A stretch of DNA of 64,000 nt from Eutrigla gurnardus (Eukaryota > Chordata > Actinopteri > Perciformes > Triglidae). Below, one piece after another: positions 10,626-40,017 of the stretch (position 1 is the first letter of the stretch; every line of letters begins with the position of its first letter). The notes under the pieces were generated by a model that was not told the DNA's origin, did no database searches, and saw only the letters and a program-made list of their open reading frames with translations. The stretch is from positions 7,205,964-7,269,963 of the forward strand of contig OY741280.1 in the NCBI GenBank assembly GCA_963514095.1, given 5' to 3'. The position numbers were made by a program, and so were the translations under genes.

Positions 10626-12780
10626 AAATTTGACTATGGTGGTGCGGTGTGAACAGGTCCTCAGGCCTCTCATCTGCGTGATACCTTCAAATGCTCCACA
10701 CTGGACGGAGGTTTGTTGTTTCCCCTCGTTCGCGGTCACTTTGCTTGTTGATGATTTTCCCTTCATTTGCTTTAGTTTGTTGTTTCTTTTTCTTGGGACT
10801 GGAAGTTGAATGGTCTTCTTTCTCTGGCTGTTGATCCTCCATTGTGAGTCAGCAGTAATGAAATGTACCTGGCTGCACCGGTCAACCACTTTAGACTAGA
10901 GGGAGCCTGACTCAGCAGTTGGAAGTTACCGATTTACGAATACAATGAAATGCAGCATACGCTTCCATGAGGTCGTGTTCACACTACACCTTTCCGTTGA
11001 TGGATCTTGTCAACTTTGCATGGCCTTGCATCACATCAGGCTGAAATTAACTGTGGGTCCGCTCCGTTGCATCGCTCGCGTCGGAGAAGTTGAGAAAAAT
11101 GTAACATTTTGGGCACAGAGCTGGCTGTGCAAATGCTTCTCCCCCATGTACCCGACACGCCTTCCCTCGTCCGGCATCGGTCTGTCAACGTACATTTGTA
11201 GTGTGAACGCGTCCTGAGTAGCTCCACCTGGGCAGACCAACCTTTTGCGAGGGAATTTCGCCACAGACAATAACTTAAAAGACAATCAAATAGGTGAAAA
11301 TGTTATGGACTGCCACTTTAAACAAACCAAACAATACTGCACAGGGATAAAAAGCCATGAAAAAATAACAAATTTAGGTTAATGTCAATTACAACAAATT
11401 CAAACAAACATTCACACAATTGCAACAAAAATAATAATAAAGAAGAGGCACAAAACTAAATTCTCTCAAAACCATCTTTATTCTCCAGAGCCAATTCACA
11501 TTAGCTGCATGGTCATCCTCCACACTCCTGTCAAAGCTTGTCAGCAGCTGGACAATGCGTCACCGGACAAGGTTGCCGGTACTTGCCAAGTGCAAGACAG
11601 CAAATTTAGAACAGAATTATTTTTTTCTCAACTTCTGTTTTTGCTGCCAAAGATTCACTCCTCCACACACCTTTGTCTCACTCCCTTTCTCTCCGTGACG
11701 GTTTTCCAGTACGTGTTGAACAGATGAGTTGAACAAGAAGACACTCAAACACACAAGGAGAGAAATCTGTGTTGACGGTGGATGACTGTTCTTCTCTGAT
11801 GCCAGTTACACTTGGACTGAGAAGTTGACCTTAAATGTGTTCGGCTTTGCTGCTTTGTACTGACAGTGAGGTCGAGCTACAGTATTTCTTTCTTCTTCTT
11901 TTTTTAAATAGTTGAATTAATGCTGCACTACTTTAAGTGTTTTGTTTTTTTAATGATTCATCTTGCTCATAGGTTCTTTGCTGAGATGTGGAAATGGGTT
12001 TTGAGAGCAAGATATCCTTTTTTTTTTAAACGCTATGCCAAACAATATCATGTTCATATTATGCTAACAACATCCGTAAAAAAAATCTGCAGTCTGAAAA
12101 TATACATCCTTTTTTCCTTTGTACTGTAAAATAGCTTTTCTATGGTGCAACTCTTGTTATGGTTTGTAACTGAGCAACCTTAAGAGTAACAACTCGTGGG
12201 AGAGATAACGGCACGCTGGCACCTTTCCAGGAACAGTAAACATCATCTGAACCAGCAGGCAGCATTGACTGTGTTTACATGCACCAACAGCTCTGTGCAT
12301 ATGATTATTCAAGTAATTATGGTTTTGTGTGTGAGACGTGCAGAAAATCCAACAATTTCATACGGCCCTTTAACTTAAGTTTGTACACAACCGCCAAAAA
12401 CGAAAGTTAAGGTTCATAATTTGTGTTTTGATGTAATTTGGTCTAAAAACTACAATAAAAAAAAATCATTTTTTTTCTGGGTTAAAGTGCACTAATTATT
12501 AATTTTACATGAATAATGAGTCAAATGTCTGCCTGTAATGTGATCATCACAAGCTCTTCAGCTCTACGGAGCATTTTAGCATCTTTCAGCTCGTTCTTTT
12601 GGTTTAATGGCCCACAAACATTACTATTTTGGTTGAGTCTCAATATTCTGATTAACTAGACAGCCGTTTTCAGAAAAAAATCAACTGTAAAGTACAACGC
12701 CTCAACAAAGGGCGGACAGACATAGTTCACGGCTCGCTGGTTTACATACTGAAGCACTTACAGTACCAGCTTCAGAGCCA
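10626..12780. other. Intergenic, no gene seen
   Basis: Ordinary AT-rich intergenic DNA between the convergent genes. ORFs up to 101 codons are present on both strands but overlap one another and match no family I recognise. Confidence 0.5.
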
Positions 12781-12835
12781 GATAGTTTTCTCTGAATAGA
12801 GATCGATGGAAAGTGAACAGACTTACATTCATCAG

Positions 12836-12859
12836 GTCACCAGAAACACAACTCCAAAT
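12836..12859. repeat. Dispersed repeat fragment, copy 1
   Basis: Contains CACCAGAAACACAACTCCAA, identical to a segment at 13803-13825 about 970 bp away, with weaker similarity for some 60 bp beyond (both continue to GCTAACA). Probably two remnants of one dispersed element; family unassigned. Confidence 0.4.
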
Positions 12860-13802
12860 AAGTGCCGACTCCACGTCTGTAGGTGTGTAAAATAGGCAAC
12901 AGCTAACATATCAACTTCATAAGGCCGTAATTTGTCGAATGAGTGCGGTTATCGAGTTATGACGTGCATATGATGCAGCTCTGAGGTTAGTGTAAATACG
13001 TTTGGTAAATGGTGAGGTAAGTTTTGGTCATTTACTTTACTATAAAAAAACAAACCCAACTTGGTTGACAGTTTGTTCCTTTAAAATGTCGCATGGAATT
13101 AGTCAGGTGAAAAATATGGCCTGTTTGAGTAAAACGGCCTGGCTTATTAACCTGTTGGGACTGGAAGTTTGCTACTTTATCTTTGAAACATACATTTTTG
13201 GTTTTCTCGATGTGGCTCCTACTTTGTGCATCAAAGGCCACAAACTCCAGTTAATCAGGCCGAGAAAAAACTCATCTCTGTCAAGGATTTTTAGGCACCT
13301 TTTAGGCACCTGACTTGTGACGCACCTGAAAGCTAATGCTTTGGCTGACACACCCGGGGCTGGCTGCACATGATTTACATGGAGATATAATTTAACTGAA
13401 AGTCACACTTTAGAATGATGTCGATGTCTTCAGCTTCACAAAACCATCTAATTTTGCCAATCTTTTTTTATTTTTGTCTTGCACTCAGACGGAAGGGACA
13501 GTCCCACTAATCCCCTTTCCATACTGGTCCTGTAGTGTCAGTTCCTCATGTCAGCTCCACTGAATATTCTTTATTTTTAACTTAGATTTAGAATAGCTAC
13601 AGAAAATAGCGCTTGAAAGATGTCAGAGAAAAGGGGCTGAATATACCTGTTGGTGACTTTAAACTTGAAAGTTTTAAAGACGAGGATTATCCAACTCTGT
13701 AACCCAACAGCTTAATGGACGGCTCTCGTCCAGGATTGAGATATTTCCATCACAAATTTTCTGTTACTTCAGCTAAAAGTAAAGGAAATATTGGACTTAT
13801 AT

Positions 13803-13825
13803 TCACCAGAAACACAACTCCAAAT
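13803..13825. repeat. Dispersed repeat fragment, copy 2
   Basis: Second copy of the segment at 12836-12859, same orientation. It is followed by GGAAGCTAATGCTGCTCTGT and, further on, TTTGCTAACACG. Confidence 0.4.
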
Positions 13826-15093
13826 GGAAGCTAATGCTGCTCTGTGTCTGCTGGATGTACAAATATGCAAATGTTTGCTAACACGTTAGCCCTACCAAAC
13901 ACTGTCAAGGCTGTGTATTTGTAATTTTGTGGTGATGTCCTTTTGTGGCAAAAGAAAGTCAATTAATGTAACTTTGAAATGAGTATTTTTGGATTTGTGG
14001 CCCTTTACCTGTGCAGGAACCAAGAATTATTAACAGAAACTCAGGAACTTAACTCGTGTTTGAACTTTTTTGGTCCCTGGGCTCTAGTTTGTCTCTGCTC
14101 CTGAGGTAGTATGTGTTGAATGTCCAGCAGCTTTCAGGGTGGAGTTCAAAGTACTGACACACCACTGGTCAAACACAAGCCTCCGAACATGAGCGGCTTT
14201 CATTCAGAGAGAAAGCGAGCAGTAGCAGTTGCAAGCGTAGCGCGGGCCTTAGCATGGATATTTATTTAAATATGGTTGACGTTTAAAGTTGCGCAGCCGA
14301 ATTCCTGAGACTAAGTCTAAAAGTCCATGAAGAAAAAAGAGGTCAGAGAGAGCAAGTTAGTAAGACAGTTTTGTTTCAATGCATTCTGTACTAAAAATAG
14401 ATCATCAAACAGTCATGTAACAGTACATTACAAAAGACAAACCCGACGACAGCGCCGTCGACTCCTTACATTAAGAAATTAAGTCTCAATGTGTTTTAGG
14501 TCTAACTTGCAAATGTAATCCGCTAGTCTAATCCTCACAGTTCTTCAGATGCAACGGAAACGCAAATACAAATGCACCAAAGGGACTTCTGGGTCCTCAT
14601 TTAGTTCCTGAGTTTAGTTCCTGGGAGTATTTGGTTGAAGAGGGCCGAGCCTAAAAGCAGAATTAAGATTAACCTAACTCTATAGATCAGCCTGATATAT
14701 GGGTGTTTTTTTTTGCAACCAGCCCCGGTTGCCATAAGTGACCAGATTTATTTCACATTTTGTACTGTCTACTGTCTAAATTATTTTAGTCCAATGTATC
14801 CATCAAGTAGAAACAAACAGCAGAAGTAACTAATGGGACATCAATTTGAACGTCTGTGTTTTAATACCAGGACTACTCTGTTAACTGGTGTGTTAATGGC
14901 ACCATGCAGGCTCAGTCACAGAGTATAGAAGGCTCCTGCAAACAACCTTAGATGAAGATGACCTCAACGGCTCTACGGACAACAGGGGTGCATGTAAACA
15001 TGGCCAATGTTACTTTTTTCCAAATGGCTCTGGCTCAGCGCGGCCCTGCCCTACATAACGAGTGGGGCTGCCTGAGCCATGGGTGCCTACTCT

Positions 15094-15110
15094 CCCCCCC
15101 CCCCCCCCCC
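15094..15110. repeat. Poly-C tract
   Basis: Seventeen consecutive C on the + strand. Confidence 0.95.
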
Positions 15111-15843
15111 GTCCATTTCTCTCCCTCTGATTGTCTGTGCATTTTTTTTTTGTTGAGTCTGTACAGTTTTGCGAGGTGTGTGTGTGAGGTCCGGGTCATT
15201 CAAACACTGCAGCAAGTCTATTGCTTTGATAAAAGGCATCACTTCACAGAAAAGAGGAAAAAAAAAACAACAACAAAAAACAACGAAACAAAAAACCAGA
15301 AACACAAGCTGCTTTTGAGGAGTAGTGTGAAGCTTGAGAATAGCGCGATATACAGAGCAAATGTTTGTCACATTGCAAAACGACAATACCATAGAGAATC
15401 TTTTTAGAACAACAACAACAAAAAAAGAGAGAGAACATACCGGCTAAAATAAAAGAAAGAGCGCTACGTTTTCACAATCTCACCAGCTTTCTCAGTGTAC
15501 CTCGCTGATGAAGTATCATACTGTTTTTTTTTGTTTTTTTTTCAGGGCCGGCCAATGTTGCTCCCGCTGCTCGGTCACAGCAGCGGCCGTCTAACCCTCA
15601 CGTCACGCACATGCACACGCGTGTACAGTATGTCTACACGGTTTGCTGTATGTGTTTGTGTGTTAGTGTATATGTGTATATGCATGCCATCATTAGAGGA
15701 TGGTGGGCCGTCAATACAAACAGACATTGTTCATTTCTGCGTGTACATAGAAGGTCAACCGACCATTTCCCCCTGACTCACTGTAGCACCATGACGTCAC
15801 TGTTCTGACATACAGCCTCCCATTCTCAGGGAGTTGAATCGAT

Positions 15844-15871
15844 TGTGTGTGTGTGTGTGTATGTGTGTGTG
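15844..15871. repeat. (GT)n microsatellite
   Basis: GT dinucleotide run of about 14 units with one AT interruption. Confidence 0.9.
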
Positions 15872-16386
15872 GTACTGATGAGGCAACGTGGCCGAGATGA
15901 AACACGTAAAACTCTCGACGACCGGCTGCGTCGTAGAAGCTGCGAAACGTGGACTAAAAACACGAGTCGAAGAGGGACTGTGTGCGAGCAGCATGCACTA
16001 ACTAGCATAACCAGTCAAAGCCCAGTAGGGGTTCAATAAGGAGGGCATCATTCACTTGTTTTGGCACAGCATGTGGCATCGTTACACAACAACAAGTACT
16101 ATGTGATTGTCTTTTTCATGACATCAGTGTCATTATGTGCTTTAGTTAGTCCCGACCGGTCTCTGGCAACGATGAACAGGCTCATTTTAATGCTACTGCT
16201 GCGTTCCTTTCAATGTCGGAAGTCTGAATCCCCAGAGGGGAGGTTGGAAGTTACAATCTTTCTGTGTTTCCAGGATCGTTTGTAGAAATAAAGGGGACAA
16301 AAATTTAAATTTGGACAGAAGATACAGATTATTTTTCTTTTTAATGCAGCTTTGACAGTGTTAGTATTAGGGCCATGGATCAATAC

Positions 16387-16900
16387 TAGAGGTGTAACGA
16401 TTCATTTGATGCATCGATGAATCGATTGTCAGTCCTATAGATTCAACTAAATCGATCTGCTCAAATAAATAAATAGAATGAATCGTTTTGGCTTCACCAA
16501 TCATCGATATAAATGCATTTAATCGGATTAATCGTGATTCTTACTTATGATTAATGTTTTAATACGTTTAAGACACTCTCTCCCCTGCCAGCATGTAGTC
16601 TACTGAAAATGTTAAAAATAACTGAGCAATGTTTAATTAAAATATTATGCAGGTTTACTTTTTTATAGAATAAATATGTTATTTTTCACCTTTCAGAAGA
16701 ATACAGATAGTCTCACTTGCATTATTGCATGTTTATTTAATGGATATAGAATTTTTGTTACAAGTTACTGAATCGAATTGTGGTTTACGGAATCGAATCG
16801 GATCAAATTATTACAAAAAGAAATTGCCTTGAATCAAATCGCCAACTACTGTATCGTTAATCGAATCAAATCGCTGTGAAGCCAAAGATTCACACCCCTA
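16387..16900. mobile_element. hAT-type MITE, 514 bp, with 8-bp target-site duplication
   Basis: The element starts TAGAGGTGTAACGATTCA and ends TGAATCTTTGG-type inverted sequence, reading TAGGGGTGTGAATC inward from the right. It is flanked by a perfect 8-bp direct repeat ATCAATAC at 16379-16386 and 16901-16908. Eight-bp duplications and TAGRGGTGT ends are typical of hAT elements. The interior is AT-rich with many ATCGATT motifs and no transposase, so it is non-autonomous. Confidence 0.85.
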
Positions 16901-16947
16901 ATCAATACAAGGCCATTCCAACAGCTGGCTTCTAAAAAATAATTATT

Positions 16948-17105
16948 TAGGACGGCAACTAACTATTATTTTCTCTGTTAATCAGTTCATCTTTTGCTTT
17001 ATAAATTGTCAGGGTTATGATGATGTCATCAAATAGTTTATTTCAATCCTCAAAGATCCGAAATGAGAAGCTAGAACTTGGCTGTTTTTGAGTTTCTTGA
17101 AAAAC
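16948..17105. repeat. Dispersed fish repeat fragment
   Basis: Starts CAACTAACTATTATTTTCTC and continues through AGTTTATTTCAATCCTCAAA and GAGAAGCTAGAACTTGGC. It resembles the widespread teleost element with GCAACTAA(C)GATTATTTT ends. Family assignment is from memory and tentative; a related fragment lies at 59280-59456. Confidence 0.4.
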
Positions 17106-18733
17106 AATTTAAATCATTATTTCTGCTAATTGTATTAATGTTGCAGCTCTGCATTTGGTATTTGAACAATCTGCTTCATGAGAGGTTGAATGGGAGCTCT
17201 AGAGGCGTTTCAGTTAAAAGTATGTCACATATGTGCGTCATAGACATGCAATGCCATTTCTTTGACTGGCAAACACACACTTCCTAATTTATCACATTGG
17301 CATCCACATCCTCAATTCAGCCGTGAGGAAGCCCTTAGAAAATGAGGAATAGTTTGCCGTTTCCCTTTTCTTCAGTCAACAGTGTGACACATTTCTGAGT
17401 TTTGAATGCAGAGTCACTTGGTGGATCGCAGGTAATCTGATGTGTTGGCTCGTTCATATCAGAACTTCAATATATGCTATGGAAATTAAGATGCGATTAA
17501 ATGACCAGATATTTGTTTGGTTTGACGTTTCCAAAAAAAGTACGATGCGTCGAAGCTAAAGCTTTGTGGTTTACTTCAATACATTTACATAATATGTGTT
17601 GGACATTTCTGATTTAAGGATCAGATAAACATTCTTTCCATTCATTTGACAGATTTGCCAAAGTGACTCGCAATTTATATATTTAACATAAGTCTTCCCA
17701 TTTAATTTCATGAATATACATTTTTTCCTTTTTCAGTGAATCTACTGTCGTAGTGCCACAGCTTAGTTCTCATGATATTTAGCAATGTTTGCTAGCATTC
17801 ACAATTCAATCTTCCATGTTTAGCTTCCGACAGCAAAGGCAGGTATGAGACAGAACTCTCATACTCTGCTGAAAACTGTTGGGTGTTTCGAGGATTACAA
17901 AGAGGATTGTTTTTGTTTTAAGTGCCAGGTAGATGCAAATAATGTCGTCTCAGACAAAGTAATGATGCCCAGGTTTCTTACTTGGACTTCTGTTGCAACA
18001 TTCAGAGTTTTCCGACATCTCTGGAACGCCGCACTACGACTAATCGCCGAGATGCGTGGCTACCCGGACACTTACAAAGGCCTGTGAGCTTTTGTCCATT
18101 AGAGTGAGTGTTGCCGTTAATGGGTCAGGTCACAGTATGTTGGTGAGGCACTGAACAGTTCAGACACTCACCGTATGGATGACTGACTACATGACAGTTA
18201 ATATACCAACAAACGGGTCCGATAAAGTCGAGCAGGTGGGAGACGGAAACGGGTCGTCGCTAACGATGACTTCTTATCTGTGTCAGGTGAGCAGCCGTTT
18301 TGAGTTTTTCAACGCAAAAAGGAAGGAAAATAAAACATTTGCATGGTTTCTAATAATGAAATGCTGATAAATCACCATTATGCCAACTGTACAATAATAA
18401 AAAAAAAAAAACCTATGGTAAAAATCCGAGGTGAGAGGTTATATCCACAACAATAACAACAACAAAACAAACAACAACAAAAAAGAACAATATGCTGTTC
18501 ACATGTACCCGCACTGTAAGGAATGGTTCCATCCAAAACTTGACCAGAGAGCTACTCCTAAACTATGGAATGAAGTGACACTCAGTAGTGCTAATAGAAA
18601 GTTCATTGTGACGGGCCCTCTGCTGGTTCCACCCCTGAGACCACCAGGGTGCCAAGGCGCTGACGTATGCACACACACATACATACACACACACATACAT
18701 GCACGCACCCACACATACACTTAAATCCATTGG
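17038..18733 (-). other. thrb 3'UTR (extent inferred)
   Basis: Directly downstream of the thrb stop on the - strand and non-coding. Going downstream, the first poly(A)-type signals are ATTAAA (complement of 17701-17706) and AATAAA (complement of 17038-17043), implying a 3'UTR of about 1.0 or 1.7 kb. The second lies in a repeat fragment, and thrb 3'UTRs can be longer, so the end is uncertain. Confidence 0.35.
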
Positions 18734-35874
<17,141 letters not shown>

Positions 35875-35881
<7 letters not shown>

Positions 35882-35946
35882 ACTGGTGGGGTTCAAGGTC
35901 AAGACGTCATCCTCAGAGCCTCCTCAGACATCTGGGTACCTACCTA
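35875..35946 (-). CDS. thrb: TR-beta-1 start exon (5'UTR plus 7 coding nt)
   Basis: On the - strand this exon ends CCAGTATGTCAG|gtaaga. ATG TCA G (35881-35875) joins AG of the next exon to give MSE, the conserved teleost TR-beta-1 start. The coding part is 35875-35881. The upstream acceptor is either ttcagctag (exon start about 35943) or tacccag (about 35931). Phase fit and a perfect donor support the call. Confidence 0.82.
35899..35931 (-). other. Short uORF in the TR-beta-1 leader
   Basis: ATG..TGA of 10 codons (MSEEALRMTS) ending 17 nt before the main start codon, entirely within the start exon. Upstream ORFs are known to dampen THRB translation in mammals; the effect here is inferred. 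Confidence 0.5.
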
Positions 35947-38128
35947 GCTGAACACAGACACAAGAAACCGGCAATCACTCAGTGAATCACAGAACAGCTT
36001 CCTTCCAACATGTTAAAATTATGCGTTTTGTGCTCAGAGCTTGTCCGTCCTCGCCATTTTAACAAATTGTGTGCATGAAGAGGAAAAAATGCCACTAATT
36101 GGATGTAATCAGCCTATTCAGCTTGATAGAACCAGTCAAAAGAGGTCTTTGATGCCTCCGTTTGCATCTCACAGTCACATTGCAGGAGGCAGCTCTTACT
36201 GTGTTGTCAGTTCATCAAAGGGGATCTTGCACATAGACTGTCCCTGGTTATGAGTGACATCTAGTGGTCAAACATGGAAAATCAGTTTACATAACCTCAC
36301 AAGATTTTTGAGAAATGACTAATCTGAGGTGTTGCTTGCAGACCTTTAATTCTAAAGGCTTAGTCGTTTTGTTTTTTCTCCATCACTTACTCAGTGTGAT
36401 GATAAAAAAGCAAAATGTTACACTCATGGCAGCATGTGTTCATCTTTGATCAGACAGCTGGCAGTGACGTTGATCTGCTGTAGTTCATCAGAAATGCACA
36501 TATCGCTAGAGGTTACCTGTATGAGTCCGTTGTCCACAGTACGGTCTCCCAATGCCAAATGGCAGCTAATGTTTGCCCAACCAATGGCTGCATTGGTCAC
36601 TGTTCTTTAGTCCCTTAATTAGAAATGCTGTAGATTGTCCACCTAGATGTTTTTTAATGGTTGACACCATAGGTTTCCACAGACTTAGCATACAGCACAT
36701 TGCAGCTAAGGGCCGATTGGAGCGCAGCTGCCGGTAGAAATGTAGAATTTAAACACAACGCTGTGCCCCAGGCAAACATCTCGCCATTACCGCAAAATAC
36801 GAGCCACACCCCACTAACAAATAAGAGAGTTTTCAGCTGTCTGACTGAGTCACACACAGATTCACCGCTCAGGTCATAGATGGAGTTTCACCTTCTCTTC
36901 CATGGATGCAAACAATAATAAATTAGATCGATACCAATGCTCTATTTCTCAACCAGACAAACGTATTCTTAAACGTTGGACTATTCCTTTAAAATTCAAC
37001 TCACTTTCCAAAAACATTGTCGAGTTACATAAAGTATGATGAGAAACTGAAAGTCTCTGTAGTCTTCTTTATCAAGGCTTTTCCTTGAATGCTGCAGCTG
37101 GTATTATAATTCAGATCGTCTGCATTTTTCCATCATGCTGAATCCAGTTACAATGAGCACAAGAACCATTTCATAACCAAACAAAAAAAACTGTAACTCA
37201 AATTGGACTGATCATTTCTCACTGCCACTGTTTTAAGATGTTTAACAGCATTGAACCCCTGAGAGAAATACTCTTAATATTACAGTACAATATTATTTGC
37301 GTACACAATTTGCGTACACAATCATCCAATCAAATTGTAGCTTCACGGAGAAACAAATAAAACCTCTGTTTTCACCCAAAGACAGCAAACTTAACCTTCA
37401 ACGACATAATAAACATTGCAGTACGTCCTCAGCTGACCGAACCGTTACCTGCTCCTCTGAGCGGAACGATGACACGAACCCTCTAATCAAACCCAACGAT
37501 GAACATGACCATTTTAAAACAACCAAGCACTCAATTCCACTTTTGTAACTCAGCCTACGTGTACTTCTCAGGACAAAAAATGACAGCTTTCAGGATTCCT
37601 CTGCACTGGAAGAACAGCTGGCTCCAAAAGCATTACAGGAAACTGTGCTTCGGTTTGCTGCTTTTCACCCCGGAGACCATTTAATATCCAGACAACAGCT
37701 GGGGAAGAGCCTGAAAGCTGGTGCCTCCATTCAACAGGTTTGCTATAGCTCTAATACGGACACACACACAAATGCCAAAGATTTTCTAGCTGGAAAAAAA
37801 TATGAATATAGATATAAAAGGACACATGAATGGGCTGTAAAGTACATACACAGACAGAAGAAGCTTAGACAGCGAGACACAGCAGAGAGGGAGACAAGTG
37901 AAACTCCTCATGGGGACGTTCTATCAATAATCTCATATCTATATCAAAGACAGCGGCTGATTCTATTGAGCAACTAGCCCGGAGGAAAACAACCAGGCAG
38001 GAGATCGTCAGATATTGGATATCGTTGAGTGTCTTCTGATTGTCGGCTTGCTAAAACTGGTTCCAATCAGATCCGTTTCAAGATGGTAAAGTCTCTCACC
38101 TTTTTTTAAGGTGAGAGACATCCATCCA
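35947..38128 (-). other. thrb 5' intron, no exon seen
   Basis: No recognisable coding exon on either strand. ORFs at 37297-37548 and 37645-37977 (+) match no family I know and lack splice-consistent context. A CTCF-like 14-mer on the - strand lies at 36254-36267 (13 of 14 positions). Confidence 0.45.
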
Positions 38129-40017
38129 TCGTTTACCTCTTATCATGCATTCAGGGTCGCAGGGGGGGCTGGAGCCGACCCCGAAGGCAGGGTACACCCT
38201 GGACAGGTAACCAGTCTATCACAGGGCTGACATGTAGAGACAGACAGGTAACCAGTCTATCACAGGGCTGACATGTAGAGACAGACAGGTAACCAGTCTA
38301 TCACAGGGCTGACATGTAGAGACAGACAGGTAACCAGTCTATCACAGGGCTGACATGTAGAGACAGACAGGTAACCAGTCTATCACAGGACTGACACAGA
38401 GAGACAGACAGGTAACCAGTCTATCACAGGGCTGACATGTAGAGACAGACAGGTAACCAGTCTATCACAGGGCTGACATGTAGAGACAGACAGGTAACCA
38501 GTCTATCACAGGGCTGACATGTAGAGACAGACAGGTCACCAGTTTATCACAGGGCTGACATGTAGAGACAGACAGGTAACCAGTCTATCACAGGGCCGAC
38601 ATGTAGAGACAGACAGGTAACCAGTCTATCACAGGGCTGACATGTAGAGACAGACAGGTAACCAGTCTATCACAGGGCCGACATGTAGAGACAGACAGGT
38701 AACCAGTCTATCACAGGGCTGACATGTAGAGACAGACAGGTAACCAGTCTATCACAGGGCTGACATGTAGAGACAGACAGGTCACCAGTTTATCACAGGG
38801 CTGACATGTAGAGACAGACAGGTAACCAGTCTATCACAGGGCTGACATGTAGAGACAGACAGGTAACCAGTCTATCACAGGGCTGACATGTAGAGACAGA
38901 CAGGTAACCAGTCTATCACAGGGCTGACATGTAGAGACAGACAGGTATCCAGTCTATCACAGGGCCGACATGTAGAGACAGACAGGTAACCAGTCTATCA
39001 CAGGGCTGACATGTAGAGACAGACAGGTCACCAGTTTATCACAGGGCTGACATGTAGAGACAGACAGGTAACCAGTCTATCACAGGGCTGACATGTAGAG
39101 ACAGACAGGTAACCAGTCTATCACAGGGAGACATGTAGAGACAGACAGGTAACCAGTCTATCACAGGGCTGACATGTAGAGACAGACAGGTAACCAGTCT
39201 ATCACAGGGCTGACATGTAGAGACAGACAGGTCGCCAGTCTATCACAGGGCTGACATGTAGAGACAGACAGGTAACCTGTCTATCAGAGGGCCGACATGT
39301 AGAGACAGACAGGTAACCAGTCTATCACAGGGCCGACATGTAGAGACAGACAGGTAACCAGTCTATCACAGGGCCGACATGTAGAGACAGACAGGTAACC
39401 AGTCTATCACATGGCTGACATGTAGAGACAGACAGGTAACCAGTCTATCACAGGGCTGACATGTAGAGACAGACAGGTAACCAGTCTATCACAGGGCTGA
39501 CATGTAGAGACAGACAGGTAACCAGTCTATCAGAGGGCTGACATGTAGAGACAGACAGGTAACCAGTCTATCACAGGGCTGACATGTAGAGACAGACAGG
39601 TAACCAGTCTATCACAGGGCTGACATGTAGAGACAGACAGGTAACCAGTCTATCACAGGGCTGACATGTAGAGACAGACAGGTAACCAGTCTATCAGAGG
39701 GCTGACATGTAGAGACAGACAGGTAACCAGTCTATCACAGGGCCGACATGTAGAGACAGACAGGTAACCAGTCTATCACAGGGCTGACATGTAGAGACAG
39801 ACAGGTAACCAGTCTATCACAGGGCCGACATGTAGAGACAGACAGGTAACCAGTCTATCAGATGGCTGACATGTAGAGACAGACAGGTAACCAGTCTATC
39901 TGACATGTAGAGACAGACAGGTAACCAGTCTATCTGACATGTAGAGACAGACAACCAGTCAGTTAACCTATCCCCAATAGAGACAATAGTGCTACCCACT
40001 ACACCACCGTGCGGCCC
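38129..40017. mobile_element. Common teleost dispersed repeat with an internally expanded segment
   Basis: The left flank has (CATC)n then TTCAGGGTCGCAGG and GGCTGGAGCCGACCCCGAAG. The right flank is CAGTTAACCTATCCCC, then GTGCTACCCACTACACCACC and GTGCGGCCC. Both ends belong to a familiar fish dispersed repeat whose inside normally reads CCCTGGACAGGTCGCCAGTC TATCACAGGGCTGACA once. Here that inside is amplified into a 41-bp tandem array. I have not assigned the element to a named family. Confidence 0.6.
38203..39957. repeat. 41-bp minisatellite array 1 (~43 copies)
   Basis: Unit: ACAGGTAACCAGTCTATCAC followed by AGGGCTGACATGTAGAGACAG. Highly homogeneous. A variant unit with GGTCACCAGTTTATC recurs at 38534, 38780 and 39026, exactly 246 bp (6 units) apart, showing higher-order duplication. 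Other variants are GGGCCGACATG and GGGAGACATG. Short ORFs across it are artefacts. Confidence 0.97.

Larger units (their letters stand above)
13900..16378. other. Intergenic, no gene seen
   Basis: No recognisable exon. Contains a 17-C run (15094-15110), a (GT)n tract at 15844-15871 and A-rich low complexity near 15260-15430. Part may belong to the 3'UTR of thrb if its distal poly(A) site is used. Confidence 0.4.
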
